DNA of 8,079 bases from Ignavibacteria bacterium (GCA_030835005.1 JAUQWT010000134.1:1-8079), one strand, 5' to 3'; positions 1-7,431 are shown, counted from the first letter of the stretch. The notes: generated by a model from the sequence alone, not told the origin. Made by a program: numbers and translations.

Positions 1-1007
1 ATGATCTGATCAATATCATAACTGGGCAGCGCAATGATCTTCTTCCCATCCCAAATGATGTTTTGGTTCATTGGTTCTTTCCTTACATCACACTTGGGCA
101 TGTTGCATAAAAAGCAGCAGCGTGGATTGCATGGATCTAAATGAACAAAAAGTTCTACTTTCCCGGTATCCAGTTCCTTTTTAGCTACAGCTTCCAGGCG
201 ATGGAATGAATCATGGCTTTCGCTCACGCTTTGATAGTACGGTACTATCAAATGAAAATCTACCATGAATGTGTCGCCGGATTTCCAGTACCTTAGCCTG
301 TGTACGTCAATCCAGTTTGGATGCGTGTTTCTTTCCTTCTCCAGTACAGCGGCAATACTTTCAATTATTGCCTTATCGGTTTCATTCATTAATCCGCCTA
401 CGGATTCCTTTAACAGATCTTTTCCTGTCCATAAAATATTAAGAGCCAGAATAATTGCAATTATAGGATCAAACAGAGTGATATCAGTAATCAACACCAA
501 TATCAGAGCAGCAACTGCGCCAAAGCTCGTTACTGAATCTGTCAACACATGCTTTCCATCTGCAATAAGCACAATGCTTTTGGTTCTCTTGCCCGTCCTT
601 ATCAAATATAATCCAAGCAGAAGATTAGTAATACTTGCCACTGTAATGATTGCTGCACCTGAATCCAGAGAAGATATTTCTCTTCCGAAAATAATATCTC
701 TTACTGCATAAAAAATTATAGAGATCGCAGCAATAATAATCAGTGCGCCTTCAAACCCTGCAGAAAAAAATTCAACTTTCCCGTGGCCATAGGGATGCTC
801 AAGGTCAGGGGGTTTTGTAGCGAGGTGCAGGCTGTAAAATGCAAAAGATGTTGCGAAAATATGAACAACGGATTCAAGGGCATCTGAAAGTACTGCTGCC
901 GAACCTGTCAAAAGATATGCACCCATCTTACCAAAGAACATTAAGAATCCTATGATCAGCGAGATAAGAGCTGCTTTCTTCTTCAAAGCGATTTGTGCAG
1001 TTTCCAT
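1..1007 (-). CDS. Cation diffusion facilitator (CDF) family metal transporter, FieF-like, 3' end missing
   Basis: My translation of the minus strand gives 335 codons from ATG at 1007 with no stop before the window edge, so the C-terminus is cut. CDF proteins export divalent metals (Zn, Fe, Mn, Co or Cd) from the cytoplasm by proton antiport, as inner-membrane dimers. Visible landmarks: hydrophobic TM1 (about 13-33), a TM2 metal-site segment with Glu45 and His49, the HPYGHGK motif (71-77), TM5 metal ligands His153 and Asp157, then a cytoplasmic dimerisation domain from about 208. His236, His252, His265, His289 and Asp291 fall where FieF has its cytoplasmic zinc-site residues. After the FieF-like HLDPC motif (289-293) comes a Cys-rich tail with Cys293, 297, 298, 301 and 306. 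The first TM2 position is Glu and the second His, instead of Asp/Asp (FieF) or His/Asp (zinc-type), so the transported metal cannot be read from sequence. It is divergent from the efflux operon. Family assignment is firm; substrate is unknown. Confidence 0.94.
   Translation of the reverse strand, partial: METAQIALKKKAALISLIIGFLMFFGKMGAYLLTGSAAVLSDALESVVHIFATSFAFYSLHLATKPPDLEHPYGHGKVEFFSAGFEGALIIIAAISIIFYAVRDIIFGREISSLDSGAAIITVASITNLLLGLYLIRTGKRTKSIVLIADGKHVLTDSVTSFGAVAALILVLITDITLFDPIIAIILALNILWTGKDLLKESVGGLMNETDKAIIESIAAVLEKERNTHPNWIDVHRLRYWKSGDTFMVDFHLIVPYYQSVSESHDSFHRLEAVAKKELDTGKVELFVHLDPCNPRCCFLCNMPKCDVRKEPMNQNIIWDGKKIIALPSYDIDQI
230..252. repeat. Perfect 23-bp palindrome inside the CDF gene
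   Basis: Two 11-bp arms, TTTGATAGTAC and GTACTATCAAA, are exact reverse complements separated by one G at 241. The match ends abruptly at both sides. It lies in the part of the CDF gene encoding the cytoplasmic domain, around residues 252-260. With a one-base spacer it is a poor RNA hairpin but has the form of a site for a dimeric DNA-binding protein. I see no second copy in the window, so its function is unknown and chance is possible. Confidence 0.7.
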
Positions 1008-1014
1008 TACTTCA

Positions 1015-1022
1015 CAAATATA
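1015..1022 (-). promoter_or_regulatory. Possible Bacteroidota-type -7 element for the CDF gene
   Basis: Read on the minus strand this is TATATTTG, an exact match to the TAnnTTTG -7 consensus described for Bacteroidota. It lies seven bases before the ATG at 1007, which would give an almost leaderless transcript. No convincing -33 TTTG is seen at the usual spacing, so this is a weak call. Confidence 0.25.
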
Positions 1023-1062
1023 GCTTAAAATTACAATGTTTTAATATTTACTTTTTTAGCTC

Positions 1063-1091
1063 TTGACAAAAAAGTTTCCTTTGATTATTTT
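1063..1091 (+). promoter_or_regulatory. Sigma70-like promoter for the TetR-efflux operon
   Basis: A perfect -35 hexamer TTGACA (1063-1068) is followed after 17 bases by TATTTT (1086-1091), a plausible -10. The same -10 region continues as TATTTTGG, one base from the Bacteroidota TAnnTTTG form. Transcription would start near 1098, leaving a leader of about 60 bases before the TetR ATG at 1157. It is the only good promoter seen for the operon; the gaps between the later genes are too short and show no comparable signal. Confidence 0.55.
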
Positions 1092-1119
1092 GGAAACCTA
1101 GGAAACGAAAATAGTTTCC
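1074..1119. promoter_or_regulatory. Candidate TetR operator: four GTTTCC/GGAAAC half-sites
   Basis: GTTTCC occurs at 1074-1079 and 1114-1119, and its reverse complement GGAAAC at 1092-1097 and 1101-1106. This forms two inverted pairs, with spacers of 12 and 7 bases, and a direct repeat in the middle with a CCTAGG palindrome at 1097-1102. The first half-site lies between the -35 and -10, and the second begins at the last base of the -10, so a bound protein would block RNA polymerase. TetR-family repressors commonly bind such inverted repeats near their own gene. Binding by the TetR protein encoded next door is inference. Confidence 0.5.
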
Positions 1120-1156
1120 ATAATTTAAGAGATTACATATTTACAGTAATTTAACA

Positions 1157-1783
1157 ATGCCTGAAGTCACCGAAAGAGAAAAGATCCTGTATTTCACTCA
1201 CGCAAAGTTCATTACCGAGGGTTTCTACAAAACCACTATGGATGAAATTGCCCGTGACCTTCAGATCAGCAAGAAAACTATTTACAAACATTTTGAATCA
1301 AAAGAAGACTTGCTTTCCTGTGTATGTGATTCAAGGATCGAAATGATCCATAAGTTTATGGATGATATAGTTGATTCCGATGAAGATTCCATTACGAAAT
1401 TTCTCCGGATACTTAACAAACAAAAGAGCATGTCAATGAACTGCAGTGTAACATGGTTCAAAGATCTTCAGGTCCACGCTCCGCATCTGGCAAAGAAATT
1501 TGATGAAGTAAGATCTGACAAAATAACCAGTATGCTTGTTAGGCTGCTCGATCAGGGCAAAAGAGAAAATATGATAGAAGATGTGCCGAACGATATTTTA
1601 ATAACAGCCCTTAACGGTGCAATGGAATCAGTAACAAAAGCAGATTTTATTCTTAACAGTAAATACTCATTCCACGAAGCAATGAAGATCACTGCCGAAA
1701 TATTCTTTAACGGATTTTTGACACCTCTTGGCAGAGATAAATATTCAAATACAAAAAAACTTTTTGATAATGTACTTCAATAA
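1157..1783 (+). CDS. TetR/AcrR-family transcriptional regulator
   Basis: This 208-residue protein has the usual TetR-family size and build. An N-terminal helix-turn-helix domain spans about residues 8-53; the recognition part reads ISKKTIYKHFESKEDLL (37-53), the best-conserved stretch of the family. The remainder (about 55-208) is a helical ligand-binding and dimerisation domain too variable to name an inducer. TetR proteins typically repress efflux genes and release DNA on binding the pump's substrate. It is the first gene of the operon, 18 bases before the outer-membrane channel, so it is probably co-transcribed with its targets and controls itself through the GTTTCC cluster at 1074-1119. 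ATG 1157 is chosen because it places the helix-turn-helix at the normal distance from the N-terminus; no Shine-Dalgarno sequence is seen. The family is certain; repressor action on this operon is likely but inferred. Confidence 0.95.
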   Translation: MPEVTEREKILYFTHAKFITEGFYKTTMDEIARDLQISKKTIYKHFESKEDLLSCVCDSRIEMIHKFMDDIVDSDEDSITKFLRILNKQKSMSMNCSVTWFKDLQVHAPHLAKKFDEVRSDKITSMLVRLLDQGKRENMIEDVPNDILITALNGAMESVTKADFILNSKYSFHEAMKITAEIFFNGFLTPLGRDKYSNTKKLFDNVLQ

Positions 1784-1801
1784 AGTTCTATATTTCATAT
1801 C

Positions 1802-3106
1802 ATGAATAAATTAACAATAACGCTGATTACATTACTGCTGGCAGGAATAACTTTCTCTCAGGGTGTAACAACACTCAATCTTTCCGAGGCAATTAATCTT
1901 GCCAAGAAGAACAATCCCGATTATGTAATGGCAAAGCTAGATCTTATGAAGGCGGATAAGAAGGTCTCTGAGGTCTACAGCGAGAACCTGCTGCCGACAA
2001 TTACTTTGAACTCACGGTATTCAAGGGCCTTTAAGAAGCAGGTCTTAAGTTTCTTGGGTCAAACAATAGAAATAGGCTCGGATAATAGTGTGACTACTAC
2101 GATTGACGTCTCCGAGCCTATTCCCTTTTTGGGGACGCCGGTATTTAATGGCATTAAAATAGCAGAATATTATTCTAACATACAAAAAGAGAATGTAAAC
2201 CAGGTTGAAGCAAAGATCAAATCAGATGTGAAAAAATCCTTCTATAATGTGCTTCTTCTTAAAGAGCTTATCAGGCTGAACGGACAGAGCATTGATAATG
2301 CAAATGAAAACTTAAGAGTTGTTGAAGCAAGATACAGGGCAGGAGTTGCTTTGGAGTATGACTACCTTAGAGCAAAAGTTAAGGCCGAAACTCTTGTTCC
2401 TCAGCTTACTCAATCTCAGAACAATCTTCAGATAGCCAAAAAGTATCTCAAAAATACAATAGGTTTAAAAGATAATAATGACATAGATGTCACCGGAAAC
2501 CTCCTCTATGACAGCACTGAAGTTTGGGGAACAATGGATGACCTGATCCGCAGTATTTCAGAAAAGAATGTTGCAATGCGCCAGCTTAGGCTTAGTAAAC
2601 TTATTAACGAGCAGCTTGCAGATGTCACTTATTCAAACTACCTACCGAAATTTTATTTGTTCGGGCAGTATTCACTTCAGGCCAGTGAAAATGATGACGT
2701 CTCCATTTCAAGATACAGGTTTTATAATATAATAACTGCAGGAATTGGTTTGACGTGGAACCTTAACCTGTTCCGCAACAGCTATGCCGAAGACCAATCG
2801 CTTCTTGAGGTAAAAAAATCTGAAGAGCAGATTTCTAAAGTTAGAGAGCTCTTGAAAACTCAGGCAGAAAGTGTGATCCTCAGGATCGAAGATGCAAAAA
2901 ACAGAATACGTTCTCAGCAGGAGATCGTTTCAACCGCTGAGCGCGGTTACGAACTTGCAGTAATAAGTTACAAAAACGGCGTGCTTAACCAGATAGATGT
3001 TGTTGATGCAGAACTTGCATTAAGCCAGGTTAAGCTTGCTTATGTTCAGGCTATTTATGATTACCTTATCGCCAGGACAGACCTTGAACAGCTTTTGGAA
3101 AAGTAA
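1802..3106 (+). CDS. TolC-like outer-membrane efflux protein (OEP family)
   Basis: This 434-residue secreted protein should form the outer-membrane channel of the pump, as a trimer with a periplasmic coiled-coil tunnel. Residues 1-19 are a signal peptide (hydrophobic core 4-16, likely cleavage after TFS before Gln20). The mature part shows the internal duplication of the OEP family. The beta-strand segments NLLPTITLNSRYS (62-74) and NYLPKFYLFGQYS (279-291) correspond, as do the helical motifs YRAGVALEYDYLRA (178-191) and YKNGVLNQIDVVDA (390-403). Long helices between them are rich in Lys, Glu and Gln. The protein ends shortly after the second repeat (LEQLLEK), without the longer tail of E. 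coli TolC. It lies 18 bases after the TetR gene and 20 before the adaptor gene, without a Shine-Dalgarno sequence. An inverted repeat with 12-bp arms lies within the coding region at 2071-2122. Substrate choice normally sits in the inner-membrane pump, so none is inferred here. Confidence 0.95.
   Translation: MNKLTITLITLLLAGITFSQGVTTLNLSEAINLAKKNNPDYVMAKLDLMKADKKVSEVYSENLLPTITLNSRYSRAFKKQVLSFLGQTIEIGSDNSVTTTIDVSEPIPFLGTPVFNGIKIAEYYSNIQKENVNQVEAKIKSDVKKSFYNVLLLKELIRLNGQSIDNANENLRVVEARYRAGVALEYDYLRAKVKAETLVPQLTQSQNNLQIAKKYLKNTIGLKDNNDIDVTGNLLYDSTEVWGTMDDLIRSISEKNVAMRQLRLSKLINEQLADVTYSNYLPKFYLFGQYSLQASENDDVSISRYRFYNIITAGIGLTWNLNLFRNSYAEDQSLLEVKKSEEQISKVRELLKTQAESVILRIEDAKNRIRSQQEIVSTAERGYELAVISYKNGVLNQIDVVDAELALSQVKLAYVQAIYDYLIARTDLEQLLEK
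2071..2122 (+). repeat. Inverted repeat with perfect 12-bp arms inside the OEP gene
   Basis: AATAGGCTCGGA (2071-2082) and TCCGAGCCTATT (2111-2122) are exact reverse complements flanking a 28-base loop. In the mRNA this would fold as a 12-bp stem with a GC-rich upper half. The loop itself holds a small AGT-GTG-ACT inverted repeat, and CCCTTTTTGG follows shortly after the stem. The stretch encodes about residues 90-107 in the first half of the protein. The stem is seen directly; any effect on translation, RNA stability or premature termination is speculation. Confidence 0.6.
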
Positions 3107-3126
3107 TTCTTTAAAAATAATTTAAT

Positions 3127-4173
3127 ATGAGATATAAAACTATATTCCCTGTTATCCTTCTCTTTACCGGAGTGTTCATGTTTACCGGCTGCGGCAAAGG
3201 CGGAGGCGAAACAAAAGTGCAGGAAGAAAAAAAGCTCCCGCTTGTTAAAGTCAAAACAATAGAGTCGGGTACCTTTCATGATGATTTTAAAGTATTGGGT
3301 GTTATAAAACCATTTACAACTGCAAAAGTCTCTTCTGAAGGCGGCGGCCTGATAGTTTCGCTGAGCAAAGATAAAGGAAGCTATGTAAGAAAAGGCGAAG
3401 TTATTGCGAGGATAAAACAAGATGTTGAAATTGCCACTTATGACCAAACCGAAGCGCAAATTGAACTTGCAAGAATTAACTATGAAAAGCAGAAACAGCT
3501 TTTTGAAGATAATGCAACAACAGAAATTCAGTATTTGACCGCCAAATGGCAGTATGAAGCTGCTTTAAAAGGACAGGATGTTCTGAAGCAAAGACTGAAG
3601 ACAGGGTATGTTCGCTCTCCTATCAGCGGAGTAGTTGATGAAAAATTTATGAACAAAGGAGAAATGTCGGCTCCGGGTTCACCAATCGTTAATATTATAG
3701 ATATTTCTACTGTAAAGATCTCAGCAGGTGTACCTGAAATGTACCTGACAAAGGTAAAAATGGGGCAGGAAGTGAAGATCACAGTTGACGTTTTGCCGGG
3801 TGTGGAATTCGCAGGAAAGATAAGTTACATAGCACCTGCGCTTCAGGGAACAAGCAGAACATTTGAGATTGAAATACTGATAAATAACAGAGATAAACTT
3901 CTAAAACCCGGAATGAATGCAAATGTGGAGGTAACTGATTTCAGCCGCGATAATGCAGTGGTCATTCCACAGGATATAGTTATTGATTACGGCGATGAGC
4001 AGTACTTGTTTGTAATTGAAGGCGATATTTCAAAGAAAAGAGTGATCAAAATCGGCGGCAGGCACGAGAATAATGTTCTGATTGAAAGCGGCTTAAATCC
4101 GGGAGACAATCTTGTTACAGACGGCTTCCAGGCGCTGAAAGATGGCGATAAGGTTCAGGTAGTTAATAACTAA
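3127..4173 (+). CDS. RND efflux periplasmic adaptor (membrane-fusion protein, HlyD/AcrA type), lipoprotein
   Basis: The 348-residue adaptor joins the inner-membrane pump to the outer-membrane channel. Residues 1-21 form a lipoprotein signal ending in FTGC, so Cys22 is probably lipidated and anchors the protein to a membrane, as in AcrA. Domains follow the family order. The first half of the lipoyl domain is at about 65-97 (GSYVRKGEVIARI, 85-97). A helical hairpin of about 60 residues (100-158) follows, then the second lipoyl half (VRSPISGVV, 162-170). A beta-barrel covers about 195-270, and a membrane-proximal domain about 275-346 includes GLNPGDNLVTDG (322-333). It lies 20 bases after the channel gene and 16 before the pump gene, and ends in tandem TAA stops at 4171-4176. 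An eight-base direct repeat, TTTACCGG at 3163 and 3181, encodes two FTG tripeptides in the signal; the second is the lipobox. No Shine-Dalgarno sequence is visible. Confidence 0.96.
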   Translation: MRYKTIFPVILLFTGVFMFTGCGKGGGETKVQEEKKLPLVKVKTIESGTFHDDFKVLGVIKPFTTAKVSSEGGGLIVSLSKDKGSYVRKGEVIARIKQDVEIATYDQTEAQIELARINYEKQKQLFEDNATTEIQYLTAKWQYEAALKGQDVLKQRLKTGYVRSPISGVVDEKFMNKGEMSAPGSPIVNIIDISTVKISAGVPEMYLTKVKMGQEVKITVDVLPGVEFAGKISYIAPALQGTSRTFEIEILINNRDKLLKPGMNANVEVTDFSRDNAVVIPQDIVIDYGDEQYLFVIEGDISKKRVIKIGGRHENNVLIESGLNPGDNLVTDGFQALKDGDKVQVVNN

Positions 4174-4189
4174 TAACAAGAACTGAATT

Positions 4190-7100
4190 ATGAAATTTTT
4201 CAAATTATTCATAGATAATAAAGTAGTAGTCTATATATTTTCATTTCTGATAATACTTGCAGGAATTTCGGCATATATTTCACTGCCAAGAGAGGCATCC
4301 CCTTCTATTCAGATACCCTATGTTTTCATTTCAACTGTGTATATCGGAGTTTCTCCTGAGGAAATGGAAAAACTTGTTACAATGGAAATTGAAAAACAGG
4401 TAAAAGCGATTTCTGACATTAAGCAGATAACTTCTGTTTCAAGAGAGAGTTTTTCTTCAGTTACAGTTGAGTTTAACCCTGATGTGAAGATAGATGATGC
4501 ACTGCAGAAAGTGAGAGATAAGGTATCAGTTGCAAAATCTAACATGCCAAATGATATTGAAGAACCTGTAATAGCCGAAGTTAATCTTTCCGAGCAGCCT
4601 ATACTTTATATTAATATCTCAGGGAATTACGGATTGGCAAAGCTCAAAGAGATAGGAGACCAGTTCAAAGATAAGATTGAAGGGGTACCCGGAGTGCTTA
4701 GCGCCGAAGTTGTTGGCGGTCTTGAAAGAGAAGTTAAGATAAATGTTAATGCCGACCGGCTAAAGTACTACAGCCTTGGCCTGAATGATATAACCAATAC
4801 TATCAGCACCGAAAATCTTAACATTCCGGGAGGCAGCGTTGATATTGGAAGTCTTAATTACCTTATCAGAGTTCCCGGTGAGGTTGAGGATCCCAGAGTA
4901 TTTGGTGATCTTATCGTAAAATCTGATCTGAAGGGTAATCCAATATACATAAGGGATGTGGCACAGGTCATTTACGGTTATAAAGAAAGAACAAGCTATT
5001 CACGTGAAAACGGATTAGATGCAGTTACAATAATTATCAAAAAGCAAAGCGGAGAGAACCTCGTAAGAATTGCTGACGAGATAAAAGATATACTGAAAGC
5101 TGAAAACAAGAATCTGCCCCAGGGTGTAACAGTGAGCTTAACCGGCGATCAATCGAAATCGATCAAGAATACAGTTCATGAGCTTGAAAACGGAGTTATA
5201 ACCGGTGTTATTCTTGTCGTTGGCGTCCTGTTCTTGTTCCTGGGGTTAAGAATAGCATCTTTGACCGCAACTTCTATTCCTCTGTCTTTCCTTATCTCAT
5301 TCTTGGTCCTGAATGCAATGGGTGTTACGCTGAATATTGTTGTGCTGTTCACGCTCATTCTTGTTCTTGGTATAATTGTGGATGATGCCGTTGTTGTGAT
5401 GGAAAATATTTTCCGCCTGCAGGAAAAAGAGGACTACTCTCCCTACGATGCCGCAATTGAAGGGCCAAGGGAAGTTGCCTTCCCTGTTACAGTTGCAACA
5501 CTAACCATCATAGCTTCATTCTTTCCACTTCTATTCTTTCCGGGTATTGTTGGAGAGTTCATGAGATATTTGCCGATCACTTTGATTGTGTGTTTATTCT
5601 CTTCGCTGTTTGTTGCTATGGTTATTTCTCCGGTGCAGGCAGCGGTTTTTATTCATGTTAAGAAACAGAAAGAAAAAAATGCAAAGAAGAAATTCCGTCC
5701 TGTCAGCCGGTTCATTGAGCATTTTGATGAGAAGTTCTTCTCAACCGTAATTAGATGGTATGAAAAGACGCTTGTGTACTGTTTAAAGCACAGAAGGCTG
5801 GTTGTTTTCGGAACTGTTGGCTTGCTCATAATTTCTTTCATTGTTTACGGAAAGTTCAACAACGGAGTAGAGTTCTTTCCGGATATTGATCCAAGGCAGG
5901 CAAACATCAATATAACTTTGCCAAGCGGCACTAATATAGATAAGACCAATGAACTTACTAAAATAATAGAAGGCAGAATTAAACCGTACGATGATATTGA
6001 GTATTATGTTTCAAATGTAGGTTCATCCAGTAACCCAATGGATTTCGGAGGATCTGTATCAAATAAAAGTACTATAACTGTCAATTTTTATGACAAGCTT
6101 GATAGAAAAAGAAGCTCATTTGAAGCTATGGAGGATATTCGTACTGCGATTTCCGGAATTGCAGGAGCTGATATTGATATTCAGAAGCAGGCTGGCGGAC
6201 CACCGACAGGTCCTCCGGTCAATATCGAGATTTCCGGCGATGACTTTGTCAGGCTTGGGCAGATCTCAAATGAAGTCAAGGGAATGATACAGGATATTCC
6301 CGGACTTGCCGATCTGAAAAGCGATTTCAATGAATCGCGGCCCGAGATCAAAGTAACTATAGATAGAGAAAAGGCTGCACTTTATAAGCTTAGTACTGTC
6401 TCAATTGCTTCAACGATCAGGACGGCAATTAACGGTACTGAAGCAAGCAAGTTCCGCGTAGGCGAAGATGAATATGATATTACGGTAAGATTGGATAAAA
6501 CTCAAAGAGATAACGTTTCTTCGATAGAGAATCTCTACATTACTAACAAAGACGGGCAGAACATACCGTTAACATCCGTTGCTTCAATCGCTTTTTCGGG
6601 CGGATTGGAGAAGATAAGCCGGAAAGATCAGAAACGTGTAGTAACTATTTCTGCGAATGCTGAAGGCAGGCTTGGCAACGAAGTCTTAAAAGATGTTATG
6701 GATAAACTGAAAGAGTACAAGATGCCTGATGGTTACATGATCACATATACAGGTGAAAATGAAGACCAGAATGAAGCTTCATCATTTTTGGGGAAAGCAT
6801 TTCTGACCTCACTGCTGCTGATTTTCCTTTTCATGGTAATGGAGTTTAACTCGATCAGAACTCCATTGATAATCATGTTCTCTGTTATGCTTTCTCTTAT
6901 CGGAGTATTTTTCGGGCTGCTGGTGACTCAGACTCCTTTTGGAATTATGATGACCGGTATCGGTGTGATTTCGCTTGGCGGTATTGTGGTTAGGAATGCA
7001 ATCGTTTTGCTTGATTTCCAGAAAGAGCTTGTAAAACGCGGACTCTCAAGAGATGAAGCCCTTATTCAATCGGGTGTTATCAGGCTTAGACCAGTATTTC

Positions 7101-7381
7101 TGACTGCCGCATGTACAATACTGGGGCTTGTGCCCTTAACAACCGGTGTGGATTTCGACTGGAGAACATTCAGCTGGGTTATCGGCGGTGAGAATACTGC
7201 TTTCTGGCGCCCGATGGGTGTTGCAATTATTTTCGGCCTTTCGGCATCAACATTCTTAACCTTGGTTGTTATTCCCGCTATGTTTTCAGGGGTGGATGAT
7301 TTCTTTCTTAAATTCAAAAAGAAGAAACCGGCTGAAATTACTACGGCAAAAGGAAGCGAAGAAGCTCCGGCAAAAGTATAA
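4190..7381 (+). CDS. RND-family inner-membrane efflux pump (HAE/AcrB-like permease)
   Basis: At 1063 residues it has full RND length and layout: TM1 (10-30), a large periplasmic loop (31-334), TM2-TM6 (335-482), TM7 (535-554), a second loop (555-864) and TM8-TM12 (865-1031). As a proton-driven trimer it should take substrates from the periplasm or outer leaflet and pass them to the adaptor and channel encoded upstream. The TM4 proton-relay motif GIIVDDAVVVMEN (394-406) carries Asp398 and Asp399, matching AcrB Asp407/Asp408. The AcrB Lys940 position is Arg935 in GGIVVRNAIVLLDF (930-943), and Thr972 in RLRPVFLT matches Thr978. The paired Asp motif points to the hydrophobe/amphiphile branch rather than heavy-metal pumps of the CzcA/CusA kind. 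A charged tail (1041-1063, with KKKK and Glu/Ala-rich residues) follows TM12. It is the last operon gene, followed by a strong terminator. The exact substrate cannot be told from sequence. Confidence 0.97.
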   Translation: MKFFKLFIDNKVVVYIFSFLIILAGISAYISLPREASPSIQIPYVFISTVYIGVSPEEMEKLVTMEIEKQVKAISDIKQITSVSRESFSSVTVEFNPDVKIDDALQKVRDKVSVAKSNMPNDIEEPVIAEVNLSEQPILYINISGNYGLAKLKEIGDQFKDKIEGVPGVLSAEVVGGLEREVKINVNADRLKYYSLGLNDITNTISTENLNIPGGSVDIGSLNYLIRVPGEVEDPRVFGDLIVKSDLKGNPIYIRDVAQVIYGYKERTSYSRENGLDAVTIIIKKQSGENLVRIADEIKDILKAENKNLPQGVTVSLTGDQSKSIKNTVHELENGVITGVILVVGVLFLFLGLRIASLTATSIPLSFLISFLVLNAMGVTLNIVVLFTLILVLGIIVDDAVVVMENIFRLQEKEDYSPYDAAIEGPREVAFPVTVATLTIIASFFPLLFFPGIVGEFMRYLPITLIVCLFSSLFVAMVISPVQAAVFIHVKKQKEKNAKKKFRPVSRFIEHFDEKFFSTVIRWYEKTLVYCLKHRRLVVFGTVGLLIISFIVYGKFNNGVEFFPDIDPRQANINITLPSGTNIDKTNELTKIIEGRIKPYDDIEYYVSNVGSSSNPMDFGGSVSNKSTITVNFYDKLDRKRSSFEAMEDIRTAISGIAGADIDIQKQAGGPPTGPPVNIEISGDDFVRLGQISNEVKGMIQDIPGLADLKSDFNESRPEIKVTIDREKAALYKLSTVSIASTIRTAINGTEASKFRVGEDEYDITVRLDKTQRDNVSSIENLYITNKDGQNIPLTSVASIAFSGGLEKISRKDQKRVVTISANAEGRLGNEVLKDVMDKLKEYKMPDGYMITYTGENEDQNEASSFLGKAFLTSLLLIFLFMVMEFNSIRTPLIIMFSVMLSLIGVFFGLLVTQTPFGIMMTGIGVISLGGIVVRNAIVLLDFQKELVKRGLSRDEALIQSGVIRLRPVFLTAACTILGLVPLTTGVDFDWRTFSWVIGGENTAFWRPMGVAIIFGLSASTFLTLVVIPAMFSGVDDFFLKFKKKKPAEITTAKGSEEAPAKV

Positions 7382-7408
7382 TCAAGATTTTTACCTCCGT
7401 TAAATTCA

Positions 7409-7431
7409 CCGCTCTTTAATGGTTAGAGCGG
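7409..7431 (+). other. Small hairpin downstream of the pump gene
   Basis: CCGCTCT (7409-7415) pairs perfectly with AGAGCGG (7425-7431) across a nine-base loop. No T-run follows, so it is not a classical terminator by itself. It lies 28 bases after the stop codon and just before the strong terminator, where it could protect the mRNA end or pause polymerase. Confidence 0.4.

Noticed and set aside
265..711. A 148-codon open frame on the plus strand
   Set aside because: It lies wholly opposite the CDF gene, which has clear family motifs, and its translation shows no recognisable domain; it is a shadow of the real gene.
3163..3188. Direct repeat TTTACCGG, 18 bases apart, at the start of the adaptor gene
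   Set aside because: It is in frame and simply encodes FTG twice in the signal peptide; eight bases are too few to claim a functional repeat.
3061..3459. A 132-codon open frame on the minus strand spanning the end of the channel gene and the start of the adaptor gene
   Set aside because: It overlaps two strongly supported genes in antisense and has no recognisable motif or promoter.
4190..7381. Heavy-metal (CzcA/CusA-type) assignment for the RND pump, suggested by the neighbouring metal transporter
   Set aside because: The TM4 motif has two consecutive Asp (398, 399), as in the hydrophobe/amphiphile branch, rather than the single-Asp motif of metal pumps.
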